Assembly (NCBI GenBank): GCA_964035545.1
Contig: OZ037772.1
Location: 3,704,038 to 3,768,037 of the forward strand
Origin: Bugula neritina
Lineage: Eukaryota > Bryozoa > Gymnolaemata > Cheilostomatida > Bugulidae
Length of the DNA stretch: 64,000 nucleotides
Reading direction: 5' to 3'
A program made the translations under genes and the position numbers. A model generated the notes under the pieces. It was not told where the DNA came from. It searched no databases and was given only the letters and a program-made list of their open reading frames with translations. This document shows, one piece after another, positions 52,202 through 64,000 of this stretch (position 1 is its first letter; the number at the start of each line of letters is the position of its first letter).

Positions 52202-52649
52202 GGTAGGTAAAGAGTCCGTCAGCACGGCAATATGTGTGCGCTGCTTTACTTACAACAGAGTGTTTAGAAATATTCCCAGCAAAAACATTTCAATCACTGA
52301 CTGTGTAGTTACAGTGAAAGTATCATAATATAATAATATATTAGTCATCATAACATTGAAGTGTACAATGATCACTAAACATATTATATGCCGAGTGATG
52401 ACCAATGTGTCTGGGAACATTAATAAATACACATCGAATGACCAATATGCTTGGGGAATACTAATGAAGACATGACTGTACACAATAAACAGGCTTACCG
52501 ATCATTCTGGCAAACAGGAAGTCTTTAGGAATGCTGGAGGACTTGTGTTTAGATGAGTCAACACCAGCGGGGTGATTAAAGTGGAAATAGTGATCACCAC
52601 CGATAATAACTCGGTCTCCCTACAGACATGATAACAGGAAATGATTCAA

Positions 52650-55380
52650 TATTGAAAATATTACGCTAAACGAGCATAGTAAATAAACTACAAACACTAA
52701 TCTATCAGTTTCATAAACAATTTTATCACCCATATGATTGGATAGAATCAAGTAGAGTTTGTCTCCTAATGCACTTCGCAATTGCTATAAAATCGAAAAT
52801 ACTACGCTGTAGAAATTTAGTAAGTAAATTAGAAATGTTAATTGACAAGTTCTATACACGATTGCATCACACATGTAACTAAAAAAGAATTTAGCATGAG
52901 CAAGTGCATTCCAAAATATCTTACAGGTTATTCTAATACTTAAACCCCACAAGGTTCATATATACAACTAATATACATAGTACTTAAATGTTATGAGGCG
53001 TAACTCAAATAATTCTAACATAGCTGTGTTTTATTACTTTGAGTTACAACAACAGTTGTGCTCAGACTAGACTGCAGATGTGTAAGATCAGTGTGCAGAC
53101 AAAGCATCACAGTAAACATGCCTACTGTCACTGCCTTGACAAAACCATTGAACTATAATCCCCTGGAATGGCCAATGTAAATTTTAAACGTCCAAATATT
53201 TCAGCCATATTGAAGAATTCTTATTTTTGGACACCGCCTACTTTCTAATGTAAAAGTAATGGAAATTACTATACTTTGCAGTATTTATAAAACCTTTGGC
53301 ATCACACCACACAAGTGAATAATTCCAAAATCTACTCTATTTTTATCTGCTGGTAATAAGGATTGGCTATAGCATAAAGAAATAAAGCTGGTAGTTATAA
53401 AAATATTCTTTTTTGAAACAACAAAAGCAAGTTGATATCAAGTAAAAACCTAGTATATAATATAACATCTACTTAAATTTAGCTGCTGGTAATAATTGTT
53501 GGCTATAGAATGGAGAAATGAGGCTAGTTGTTATAAAAATATTTTACTTTAAAACAACAAAAGCAAGTAGATATCAATTAAAAACCTGATATATAATATA
53601 AGTAATATAAATAAAAACTAGAAATAAAAAGTCTATTGACTCTTAAAAAGAACATTTTCATTATTTCTCTGTTGACAGCTCACTTTATGTAAAACAAGTT
53701 TTTTATTTTAGACAAATTGTGTTAAAAAAAATCTTAATATATTTCAACAATGAGGTTGAGTAACGTAGAGTGGTGGTTCTCAATGTCAGTAGAAGTTTCC
53801 ATAGCATGCTTTTCAATGCCAAAAATATCGTATCCACCAATCTTCCCCTTCACTGTAAGAATGATCCTAAAATACCATTCTAATAATTTCAAGTTATCAA
53901 GCCAGTAAAACAATTCAAAAGCTTTTAATCTTTTTAGAAAACACAGGTGTACTCCAAAAACATTCAACTTGCTATGCTGTATGCTGCACAAAATGAAAAT
54001 ACTAATTCTCTCTTAAAAATGACTTGACAATTATTCAAACCTAATTAATTATGGCTGTTAAAACTGTTGTAAACTGGTAGATCTTCATTGCTGGAATTTT
54101 TACTCACATCCGTATTCTGTAGTGTAACCGGTTTCTAAGAAGAATTTTAAAAGTAACTTGCATAACAAATATAATTTTTGGACAACTTTGAAAGAATGCT
54201 AATTTTACACTATAGTTCAGAACTTAATAAAAGTCTAGATAGAGTTGAAACCAACTCTGCTAATGGAACAGCTCCTTCATGCAACCTTCCAATTTGGCCA
54301 GTGGTGTCAATATGCTGAAGATAAAAATGTTCACTGCACAGTTTTGCAGTTTCTGATAGTTCTTCTTAGCGCCTGGACACTTGCCACCATTCCTTACACA
54401 TGCTGAAATCCTTTATTTTGTTAGAGAATCTAAAATAAAAGTATATGAATACTTGAAGCTAAAGCTAAGTAAATTTAGTATACAAACTATTGATTTTTGC
54501 TGCATATTATAATGTTTTTATAAAAAAGCTTTTGCTAAATCTTAATACTAGCCAACTTCTAGTACAATTTTGTGTAAGATCTACTTTGCCTTGGATCATT
54601 TATTTGTCAACAAAACTTAAGCCTTTGGCTATATTTTATTATATACTTATATAGCGTTAGTGTTACAATTAGACTCTAATTCAAGTTGTAGTTCAGTTTT
54701 ATAGCTAAATCTTCAAATTGAAATGACCAAAAGTAAATGGGTAATGGCTATAAAAAGCTAGTCAATTTGAATTACAATAAATTAAGATTTAGATCATCAT
54801 TATGACTCAAACTAAAAGTATAGTCATTACCATATATTCATAAACCATCTTTACCATAATAATTGATACGGATACAATTACTAATAACTATTAGTATTAG
54901 TGTAAGTATTACTATTAGTAATAGTATTAGTATTACTATTACTATTAGTAGAAGTACTAGTATTACTCGAACTAACCTCAACCTGTGAAATGAAGTGTTT
55001 CTCTCTTAGTCTTTGCTATCAACGCGCTGAATTTGAGTAATTGAAGCAATTATAAGCAAAACACTGTGATTCTGATGTTTTTTGGCCTTTCGAAACTGCG
55101 TGATAAGTGTGTTCAGAAGTATCCATTGTTAGTAATGCTTACTATTAGTATTAGTGACAAACCACGACAATTGAAAATTTAACAATGGCGGCAAACTGGT
55201 TAAAATTAAAATACTTCTCGAAAAGAGGCTCCAGTTGACGTGAAAAAATAAACAGGTCACGTGATAAACTGCCCGAAAATCTTCAAAGTGAAACTAGCAA
55301 TCCACCAATATGGCTGCTCTTTGGACGCGAGGTTACATTATAAAGCTACCGGATGTCCTTTCCAGGGTTATAGTTTCAGT
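52650..55380. other. No recognised genes; two short microsatellites
   Basis: Searched by eye on the minus strand for kinesin motor motifs (P-loop, SSRSH, DLAGSE) and found none. A TAG/TAC-type trinucleotide tract lies at 54880-54975. Two copies of an aaaacaacaaaagcaagt-type segment lie near 53420 and 53550 (about 130 bp apart), giving a small local duplication. Confidence 0.45.
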
Positions 55381-56069
55381 TCAGTGGTTGGACCCTAGAA
55401 GTGAAATTGCATGTGATTGACCCCAACCCTGGTTTATTATGGAGCTCATACTTTTATTGTTCAAGGTCTAGATGTGTTCTCCCCCATGTTTTTACTAGAA
55501 GTGAACTTTAATTTGGTAATAAGTTTACAATAAATTGTTGTTTCGCATTGTAGAGCTTATTGTTGCCTGAATATTGTATTGAGAATATTGGCTTAACAAT
55601 ACCAGTGCAGCGATATGATTGACCTGACAATATCAATGCAGCGATGTGATTGGCTTGACAGTATCAGAGTAGTGATGTGATTGGCTACTCTGTTCTGTTC
55701 TGCAGGGCCATGCCTACTTGTATTATGTGTTAATCTTGTTTTGCAGTGAACAGAAAGGAATAATGGGTCCCAAAAGACATCCGGGATCTTACCAAACTTA
55801 TGGAGAGGGAGGGTTCACCCGATGTTGATGGCCTGCCTGGTATATCCGGCAATCCTGGAGGTGCAGGAGAAAGGAGACCACCTGGTTTCCCAGGAGATAC
55901 TGGAGTTCTTGGAGAACCAGGTGATGTTTATGCTCAATTGAGTTTATTCTGTCAAGTTATGTTGGGATCTTTTTCGTTTTCGTTATTTTATGTTTGTTAT
56001 ATGGAAAAGAGGAAAAAACTCTGTCACGGAGCATTTTTGTTTTTTCAGAGAGCTTTGGATTATTTGATT

Positions 56070-56240
56070 ATGGTCTACACAGGGGTGTAGATAGACTAAA
56101 CTAAACAGGGGTGTAGACAGACTAAACTACACAGGGCTGTAGACAGACTAGACTAACCAGTGGTCTAGATGGACTAAACTACATAGGGGTGTAGATGGAC
56201 TAAACTACATAGGGGTGTAGATGGACTAAACCTACTACGA
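56070..56240. repeat. Intronic repeat (acaggggtgtagacagacta) of copy 2
   Basis: About six units, including three of the tagatggactaaactacata type that is rare in copy 1. Confidence 0.85.
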
Positions 56241-59185
56241 ACTTATAACTACCTTGCGTCATGACATCTCTATTCTCTCCTATAATTTGACCTTTATTTA
56301 GCGAGCATATTTCAAGTGGGCTATTCTATACTGACCAGTCACACTGTTTACTATAGCAACATAGAAATCAAGTTGAAAACTAGTTGCACCTGTTGTGATG
56401 TTATCACTGGGTGCTTACAGGTAGAGACGGAGTACCTGGACCTGTTCAGATCAGATATCAGAATAAACAAGGAGATCAAGGTCCTGCAGGTAAGAATGAG
56501 GAGTGACTCACTCTTGTTTGTGTATTTCTGTTCTTTTCAGGTATTCTGTAAAATGCTGGGGTTCTCCTCACAGCTAGTCTGCACTAAGGCAGGGAGTAGG
56601 CTGAGTAATCATATTGAATCCCAGCAGTGGTTGTTACTTCAACCGACAGGATTACTATGTATGATAGTTACTCTGACTGGTTTTCATGGATCATTTTTAC
56701 CATACTGTTTGCCACATGATGCATTGTCTGAGTAAAAACAAGGAAACAAAGAAATATATCAAAAATGTTGAAAAATTTTGTGTTCCAGAATTAATAAATG
56801 ACCACTTGTAGTGCATACTGGTGCTGCTTGGCTCATAGGATAAGCCGGACAAGCTGGAGAACCTGGTCTGCATGGCAGAAATGGAAAGATAGAAGAAACT
56901 GGACAAACTGGTATGCCTGGTCCAACTGGCTCAAGGGGATTCACAGGAGAACCCGGATCTGATGGAAGGTAATATTTGTGTTTCATTTTGCCCTATTCAG
57001 CTTCTTGGAACTTTTTATCTCTTTTGTTTTTATAATTTGTTGTCAATTTTCTCAGAGACGGTTTACCTGGAGTACCGGGTGCTGATGGTAGACCTGGGGA
57101 GCAGGGTGATCAAGGACCTCCTGGCCCCATGGGTCCAGTGGGAATCCCCGGTAACCAGGGACCTGAAGGTGCTCAAGGAGACAAGGGTGATAAGGCAGGA
57201 ACATTCTTTATTCAGTTTTCTATTTATTTCAGTTCTCTGGTTTTCCACTAGTCAATCTTTTAGTTGTTTATTTGTTTTAGTTTATTTATGTTGATACTAG
57301 AGTTGCTTCAATGACATCACATCATGTAATATATTACATAACAGTACAGTATAATACACCATAATATAATATGTTATACAATACAATATTGTTACAGAAA
57401 ATATAATTCACTAATATCTCACAGCTAAGTTGTGTCTCCTAAATATATTCATTACTATAGGGGCCAGCTGGACCACAGGGTGCTTCTGGACCAACTGGAT
57501 TGTCCGGGCCAACTGGTCCTCAGGGACCCCACGGAGCTTCTGGGAATTCCCGGCGAACAAGGACCTAAAGGTATGAATGAAGTTGAACCAAACTTTGTCC
57601 TTAGTTATTAGCCATCAACAGAATCTTGACTCTAAGAGTTATCCTACTTGGTAAGAAGGTAAGGCAACTCCTAACTCATGATAATATGAATATCATCTGT
57701 AAGACCCACTGGTTTCCAGGGACCGCAGGGATTCCCCGGAGCTCCCGGTATTGATGGTGAAAGGGGAGATGTTGGACCAGTGGGTATTGCTGGACCACCT
57801 GGGCTACGGGGTGCAGACGGCAAACAAGGAATAACTGGTTCTCCTGGTGCTATGGGTGCTATGGGACCACCTGTACCTGATGGTGCTAAGGTAAACACTT
57901 ACACTGCTAACAGGTTATTGTTACTCACCTTGTTAGTTTAGTGGTATTAAACCAATAGTCTGTATTTCTAGGGTGAACAAGGGAGAGATGGGGAAATGGG
58001 TAGTCCTGGCAGACCTGGACCTCCTGGACTTCCTGGTGAAGCCCCAGTATTTGGTTAGTTATTAGCAAAACCAAGTTATTGTTCATTACTTGTATCTTTT
58101 TCATTCTCTTTCAACTGTGTATTGGTAATATTTTGGGAATTTCATCCATAGCTTGTGATTGAAGCTTTTATTTTATTCTACCATGGGTTATGTTAGGTGC
58201 GCCCCCTATGATGATGAGTGCAATGATGTCCAACGGTAAAGGTGTACAAGCAGATGATGCAGGCGCCAACAATGAGCTCTATAATATGTACCTCAGTGAG
58301 TAATGGCCATGATGTGCTTTGATGTTGCCTGCTTTGTAGTGGAAAGGCCTTTTTGAATGCTGTTTTGGAACTCAAATGACAGACTCGTTTCAAATTGTTT
58401 ATGTTTTTGCAGACAAACAATTTTATAATTAACTGCTAGAAACTATTGTAATAAAAATAGAGACAGCTGTTGTAATGTATTTCTCCTCCTAGCATTGATG
58501 ATTGACATTCTTTCTTGATGAGTCACCTATTTAGTTCGCTTCTTCAGTCAAATGTTGCTACATTCTGACATATTATATAATGCTGATTTTATTGCTGTTA
58601 GCTTACATCACTACTTCCACCTTATTTCTCTAGAAATGTAAGTAAGAGACGGGTCCAAAGACAGCCCTGTTATAGAGACTGTAGAGAACTCTTCACTGAA
58701 AACCCAGAGTTTAAGAGTGGAACTTATTGGGTGAGAGAAGATGCTGATATGTTTCTATTTTCTCTGCTCAGAGGAAATCTGTATCCAAGTCTGATGACTG
58801 AAATTCTGTGAACATGTTTTATATTCTACAATTACTACTCCTGAGGTGTCAATATCATGTCATGTGAAGTTTCCACAGATATTTAATGTTTAAGAATAAG
58901 AGTTTTCCCATGAGTTGCCTGTATTATATAATTCTGTATATTTAACAGCTGAACAGGTTTTAGAAGTTTTATGTGATGTTTGTATTGTGTTAGTGTGAAA
59001 TGGAGAAGTTGTATTCTCTATTGTTTGTTGTCAGGTGGATACAGATGGTGGCTCCATAGCTAATGCTATCCAGGCTTACTGTCGCAAGGAAATGAAGAGC
59101 ACTTGTATCAATGTCAAGACCTCTGAGTTCGCCACCAAATCGTACGTCACCCAGCAGCTAGATAATCAGCCATTTGTTGCTTTAA

Positions 59186-59508
59186 ACACATGGGAACAGT
59201 GTTATAGTTTTCAGATTTAGGGTTGATGTGCCACCAAGAGAGTCTATTTAACACTAGAGAAACTTCACCAGTTAAGTCGAGTAGATATCGTTATATTTAA
59301 TACAAGAATACATAATAAAAATCCAATGTACAACAGTAATGATACGCACGTCTATTTAGTTTACAGCACTATCCTCAACTGAGCTAGTAGCGCGAAGCGG
59401 CTACTATTACTTATCAAACAGCTTAGCTAATTGGCTAATACATTGTTCCGGGTCAATACGCAACCCTGCGTATTGTGTTGCTGGTAGCTCCACGAGCCAC
59501 CACAACAG
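59186..59508. mobile_element. Insertion of about 320 bp in a C-propeptide exon of copy 2
   Basis: Copy 1 reads catgggaacaacaattgtgagtg. Copy 2 reads catgggaacag, then about 320 unrelated bases starting tgttatagttttcag, and resumes acagcactcgtaagtg. The left end (cagtgttatagttttcag) resembles cagggttatagtttcag at 55362, just outside the duplication. Terminal repeats and target duplication are not clear. Confidence 0.55.
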
Positions 59509-60430
59509 CACTCGTAAGTGTTTATCTTGTATCAACCATGACTTTCTCAGTATTATTTTAGAATATCCAAAAGTTTTTTTGTTGAGAATTGTCGCTATAG
59601 TAACATATTGGTTTCCTGTATGGATGTTGATAAGTGTTGCTATAGTAACATGTTGGTTTCCTGTATGGATTGTAGTTTGAGTATCTGGCAGAGTTTTCCT
59701 AACTCAACTTTCTTCAAATTCACTCTGAGAGAGCAAACCCAGACTGACAGGCAATAGTCACTGCCAACAGTTTATCAAATAGTCACTAGTTGCTAGTCAC
59801 CAGATACTAGTCCTCTACTATGTTGCTAGTCACTTGATAATCTGAACAATCACAGGCCTTTTTAAAGCTGAGCAAGTTGTTGGTATGACTATTCCATTTG
59901 CTGATTGTAGATGTATAAACTCAGTTGCAGTAGAAGACGCATATGGTAGGAAGAATAATTGTCAGTCATTTTATATACAGCTGGTGAAAAAGAATACACA
60001 GCAACAGATAGCAGGTTCCAATATTCTGTGCTGCAGGATGATTGCAAGGTATGTAAATCTGACCTATATACTGCAAATCTGACCTATAAAGTGTAAATCT
60101 AATTTATATGGTGTAATTTCGATCTGCACTTGAACATGATTGCGATAGTTGCATCTTTTTTCTGTTAATATGCAATATAGCTTGCCTTTGAGTCTTTTTA
60201 ATAACTACTTATGACTTCAACCCAAAAGCCACTTTGAGTGCTGTACGAGTTTAGAGCTCAGACAGAGATTGACACCAAGACCGCCACCCACTTGCCTATT
60301 ATTGACATTGCTCTTGGTGACATCGGGACCACCCACAAAGAGTTTGGGGTTCAGCTAGGGAGGGTGTTATGCCCCTCCCTGTGACTTTATTTATTTAGAA
60401 ACTGTTGTTAATTTAGTAATTCTGTTGGTG

Positions 60431-60626
60431 CATTTAACAGACGCTAGTTAGACATTCCAGCATAGCAATACATAAATAATGTAAATTTCATAACAAAATC
60501 ACTCAGCCATACGCAACTATCTGATGCGCGTAGCTTGCACTAAGTGAAACAATATTGTAGTCAATAAAATGAATATATAAGTTTATTATTATATCCGAAA
60601 TTGTATCAGTACCAAATATAAATATT

Positions 60627-60663
<37 letters not shown>

Positions 60664-60950
60664 TAATTATCCTTATGCAGCCCAGAGAGAAACTCAGTCA
60701 TCATGAACTTCAATGTAAATAATTTTAATATAAAATAATACATATTATGATATAATATAATATTATATTACTCTTTCGGGATAATCATTCTATTTATACT
60801 AACACCTGTTTATTTGAAGTACTTTAATAAGTTTTACTTTAAATTTATTTCTCAAACCAGCATGTCAGTTAAATATAAAAGTTAAATTACACATACAACA
60901 TATAGACATGTAGTGATATACATTATAATACATATTATGTTGGTGAATTG
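60431..60950. other. AT-rich spacer
   Basis: Contains a (TA)n tract at 60625-60665. No gene seen. Confidence 0.5.
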
Positions 60951-60952
60951 CT

Positions 60953-61752
60953 ATACAGTATATTATGTTATACATTATATTATGTTATACAGTATACTAT
61001 GTTATACAGTATATTATGTTATACAGTATAATATGTTTTACAGTATATTATGTTATACAGTATATTATGTCATACTGTATATTATGTTTTACAGTATATT
61101 ATGGTATACAGTATCTTATGTTATACAGTATATTATGTTATACAGTATACTATGTTATACAGTGTATTATGTTATACAGTATACTATGTTATACAGTATA
61201 TTATGTTATACAGTATACTATGTCATACAGTATATTATGTCATACAGTATATTATGTCATACAGTATACTATGTTATACAGTATACTATGTTATACAGTA
61301 TACAATGTTATACAGTATACTATGTTATACAGTATATTATGTTATACAGTATACTATGTCATACAGTATATTATGTCATACAGTATATTACGTTATACAG
61401 TATATTATGTTATACAGTATATTATGTAATACAGTATACTATGTTATACAGTATATTATGTTATACAGTATATTATGTTATACAGTATATTATGTTATAC
61501 AGTATACTATGTTATACAGTATACTATGTTATACAGTATACAATGTTATACAGTATACTATGTTATACAGTATATTATGTTATACAGTATACTATGTCAT
61601 ACAGTATATTATGTCATACAGTATATTACGTTATACAGTATATTATGTTATACAGTATATTATGTAATACAGTATACTATGTTATACAGTATATTATGTT
61701 ATACAGTATATTATGTCATACAGTATATTATGTTATACAGTGTATAATGTTA
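60953..61752. repeat. 17-bp satellite with a 238-bp higher-order repeat
   Basis: Unit atgttatacagtatatt, about 47 copies, with variants atgtcatac, atgtaatac, acgttatac, tatact and tatacaatg. The rare variant tacaatg occurs at about 61301 and 61539, exactly 238 bp (14 units) apart, and the variant order around it is repeated. The core tatacagtata is nearly palindromic. Confidence 0.95.
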
Positions 61753-61759
61753 TACATAG

Positions 61760-62560
61760 ACTGGAGTATGATTTATTAATCCAATCAGATCCAAGTATGA
61801 ACTGCGTGTTCCTGTAAAGTACAGCCAATCATAATCCTGTGCCAACTTTAGTGTCTCACAGTTAGTGAACTGCAAGAAAACCAACTCATTCACCACCATG
61901 TCAGTCAAATAATATAATATAAAGTATATTTGTAGCAACAGCTGGGCTGAGGTGAAACTCTACCAGTCTATATTCTTACACGCAGATCACATGCATATTT
62001 AATTAATTTAACATTTTAAAAATAAACTTAAAATCCAAGAATTTAAAATATGAAACAAAATAATGTGTCCTATAAAAATAGCACAGCTTCTTAGAAGCAA
62101 GTATTTTACACTTGAACATGCAGAATTTGTACAGCTTATAATGATGACATTGTTGAATTGATACACACCTCTGATTGGATGTGTTTTACATAATAAAACA
62201 ATTGTTCATCACTTTTATTATTAGTCTAAGGTTGACAATAATTTACACTGTTATAGTTATTGGTTGTAAACTGATTAGTTCATCATTAAGTACTTGTTTG
62301 CTGCTGCCTGGTTTATAACTGCTTATCACAATTTTAATAACAAGGAAATTATCTTCTCTTGTTGTCTCCAGGTTTTACTGTATTTGACAGGTTTCCCTGT
62401 TAATAAAGTAATCTTATACTGATACTGATGACATCCACAAATGCTTGTGTAGGGAACAATTGACTCTTCTCTACAACAGGAAAAGAATTGGTAAGACACG
62501 TACCAATAATATTACATAGCTTATTTTATCAATTTACTTATCCTTAATTTTATTGATTAA
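61760..62560. other. No supported gene
   Basis: Moderately AT-rich unique sequence. No conserved frame. Confidence 0.4.
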
Positions 62561-62825
62561 AAGTTACTTGCATGTAGGCTGTTTTATAAATTGTTCCTAT
62601 AAGACTAATTTGGGTGTACCTATACAATACTAGGATTACATACGACTGTGGGATTATGCTGGGTACACATTAAATCATAGACAGTGTCAATAGTAGTTAC
62701 GGTAGACTTTGCTCTTGGTGAGTTTGTTGGAAGAATTTACAGTCCAGTTCTTAGTGATGGAAAATTTTAATCTGCAGAGCAACTCTAGTTGAAAAACTGT
62801 CATCTAAAATTTGTTACTTCAAGTA
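62560..62825. repeat. Direct repeat, copy 1
   Basis: Shares tacaatactagg(a/t)tt, atttacagtccagttctt(a/c)gtga and gaaaaactgt(c/t)atctaaa with 63795-64000, about 1.23 kb downstream. Confidence 0.75.
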
Positions 62826-63132
62826 CTATACAAATATTATTATTAGCTTGACATTTCTTATCATTAAGGGGTGTTTAGTATAAATATAATACTTGAGATA
62901 AACATTCTCATGTGATATAATGTAACCTAAAGTTATATCATATGACTTGACTATCTCTACTAGAGTTAGGGTGGGTCACCTGACAGCCCACACATCTCCA
63001 TACACTACAACACATACTGTAGGAACACTGGCACAGCTGAGGCTAGGCTGACTAATAAGTATGGAATAGTTGACCCAGCAGTTAGATACTTTGTTATAGA
63101 TACTTTAACTTTCTAGTAGTAGAAATAAAAGC

Positions 63133-63536
63133 AAGAGTGTCCAACCTTTTCAGAGCGAGGGCCACTGCATGAAAGCAATTAATACTTCATGATGAAGGCC
63201 ATATTGGACACGTTAGCTTGCTCTGATGGCCACAGCATCAGTATTTTTAAATTTACTTTATTCCAAATTCCTATAAATCGCTGCACAATAAAGTTGATCC
63301 AATAGTTACTGTTTTATAGCATGTGTATAAATAAGACATTAGAAAGATAGCTTCTCACTCTAATCCATGTATACATGTGAAATATTGTTTTAGTTTTTTG
63401 CCTTTGAGGGCCACATATAAATGTAGGCTGAGAGCCACATAAATGTGGGCTGAGGGCCACATAAATGTAGGCTGGGGGCCACATAAATGTAGGCTGGGGG
63501 CCACTTCCGGCCTGGGCCGCCTGTTGAAAAGCCCTG
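63133..63536. mobile_element. Possible hAT-like non-autonomous element
   Basis: Left end caagagtgtccaacctttt and right end (complement) cagggcttttcaacaggcgg share the CARGG-like start and TCAAC core typical of some hAT termini, and GGGCC-rich subterminal parts. No clean 8-bp duplication seen, so this is tentative. Confidence 0.4.
63405..63515. repeat. 24-bp minisatellite (gggccacataaatgtaggct)
   Basis: Four to five units. The first and last differ. Lies within the possible hAT-like element. Confidence 0.9.
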
Positions 63537-63794
63537 CTTTAAACAGTTGGTATGTTAGTATGCCAGTGACCAAAAATTTAATGATCACTCTAGTGTTATT
63601 TTACACTTAATGCAATTCAAATATTGTACATAATAATCTACTATACTCCATTAGTATAGTATAGTAATTGTAACCACCTGCAGGATGGTCACATGACCAC
63701 TGCTACTTCTCAGACAGTTCACTAAATGACAGAATAAGAAGAATGATAGCTGATCAGATGTATAATAACATAGTTTATCAGTTCACTTGAAATC

Positions 63795-64000
63795 TTAAAT
63801 TATTTTTGTTGAAAGTTAGTTGCTTGCATTTTAAAACTTGTTAATAAAACTATTATAACTATACAATACTAGGTTTATATGTGACTGCAATGGAATATTT
63901 ACAATGAAATTTACAGTCCAGTTCTTCGTGATAGAAATTTTTTATCTGCAGAAGAGCTCTAACTGAAAAACTGTTATCTAAAGTTTGTTACTTAAAGTAC
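63795..64000. repeat. Direct repeat, copy 2 (continues past the window)
   Basis: Same order of blocks as 62560-62825, with scattered substitutions. Truncated by the window end. Confidence 0.75.

Larger units (their letters stand above)
48350..52619 (-). pseudogene. KIF14-like kinesin-3, FHA to C-terminus, with in-frame stops
   Basis: KIF14 is a kinesin-3 that works at the spindle midzone and in cytokinesis. Exons in transcription order: 52619-52499 (GDRVIIGGDHYFHFNHPAG, an FHA-domain end with the kinesin-3 signature GDRV-x-x-GG-x-H-x-F-x-FNHP, then PKDFLFARM); 50632-50412 (FTVSKFEERLADM, TGA at 50516-50518, ELL, and FSNPGDSW); 50170-50075 (KVFDCILQQCELCRISAGS); 49266-49095 (LLGNIDKAVHQYVLSCT, TGA at 49210-49212, QLSTDVRMACAQGALAQ); 48742-48601 (LQYEMCSQAIASLNSIGDN); 48417-48350 (KEYDRAIFLKAANTIRRS, stop TAA). 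The K-F-E-x-x-L-A-x-M-x-E-L motif after the FHA fits KIF14. Splice sites are mostly canonical. Two TGA codons sit inside otherwise conserved exons, and I see no motor domain upstream to 55.3 kb, so this is probably a truncated, decayed copy. The kinesin-3 call is firm; KIF14 specifically is likely. Confidence 0.68.
55747..60352 (+). pseudogene. Fibrillar collagen copy 2, disrupted
   Basis: Exons equivalent to copy 1: 55747-55920, 56421-56489, 56839-56968, 57056-57194, 57461-57570, about 57703-57890, 57972-58053, 58197-58295, 58634-58730, 59035 to about 59180, 59676-59749, 59911-60048, about 60250-60352. Glycine periodicity is better kept than in copy 1 in several exons (GNP, GFP, GQA, GQT, QGRD, and GERG where copy 1 has a stop). 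Lesions specific to copy 2: TAA at the start of the 56839 exon; donor GTAAGA changed to GCAGGA after 57194; an uncompensated extra G (tctgggaattcc) in the 57461 exon; lost acceptor at 57702; TAA and a 2-bp insertion (gttatagagac) in the 58634 exon; an insertion at 59186; TAA in place of Gln in FSQLN; a 2-bp insertion in the 59911 exon; loss of the EVCFL end. The C-telopeptide exon with VQADDAG is identical to copy 1. The N-terminal Cys-rich exons are not duplicated. Confidence 0.93.
55385..60430 (+). repeat. Segmental duplication, copy 2 (collagen 3' part)
   Basis: Direct copy of 13596-19083. Relative to copy 1 it lacks most of 13622-13812 and about 18703-19011, has one instead of about five 30-bp units, fewer 45-bp units, and carries an extra block of about 320 bp at 59186-59508. 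Confidence 0.95.

Noticed and set aside
60913-61779. 288-codon open frame rich in Tyr/Ile/Val
   Set aside because: Entirely the 17-bp satellite read in one frame; the other two frames read the same cycle. No gene features.

Overview
The window is nuclear DNA from an invertebrate animal. It is AT-rich, genes are split into short exons with GT..AG introns of about 100-1500 bp, and the recognisable proteins are animal or eukaryotic ones: fibrillar collagen with a C-propeptide, cytosolic valyl-tRNA synthetase, CLASP, a kinesin-3 of KIF14 type and a SPOP-like BTB protein. I cannot name the phylum.

Layout. 0.8-4.6 kb: decayed valyl-tRNA synthetase (minus) with fold-back repeats and a minisatellite in its introns. 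5.6-6.0 kb: 3' end of a LINE. 6.77-9.07 kb: a 2.28-kb long-TIR element with a perfect 8-bp target duplication and an almost pure A/T core. 10.3-11.8 kb: 26-bp minisatellite. 11.9-18.7 kb: fibrillar collagen copy 1 (plus). 19.6-23.8 kb: large coiled-coil protein (minus). 24.2-26.4 kb: CLASP C-terminus (plus). 28-32 kb: a diverged repeated unit broken up by a TIR element and a Penelope-like fragment, followed by a SPOP-like retropseudogene. 35-40 kb: three LTR-retrotransposon gag fragments around an unrecognised coiled-coil gene (plus). 40.2-41.8 kb: two orphan 5' exons (minus). 48.3-52.6 kb: KIF14-like C-terminal half (minus). 55.4-60.4 kb: collagen copy 2, a direct DNA-level duplicate of the 3' part of copy 1. 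60.9-61.75 kb: 17-bp satellite. 62-64 kb: repeat-derived DNA.

Almost every recognisable gene is broken or incomplete. ValRS has two in-frame stops, a frameshift and missing exons. Both collagen copies carry different stops and frameshifts. The KIF14-like gene has two in-frame TGA codons and no visible motor domain. The coiled-coil gene has an in-frame TAA. CLASP lacks internal and terminal exons. SPOP is a frameshifted intronless copy. The stops fall on different codons (TGA, TAA, TAG at Trp, Lys, Glu, Gln or Arg-like positions), so this is decay and not a variant code. The window therefore looks like a low-constraint region that collects gene fragments and transposons, such as heterochromatin, a non-recombining sex-linked region or a B chromosome. 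Several fragments (CLASP, KIF14-like, a possible PACT-type centrosome protein) come from spindle or centrosome genes. All coordinates and splice sites were read by eye.
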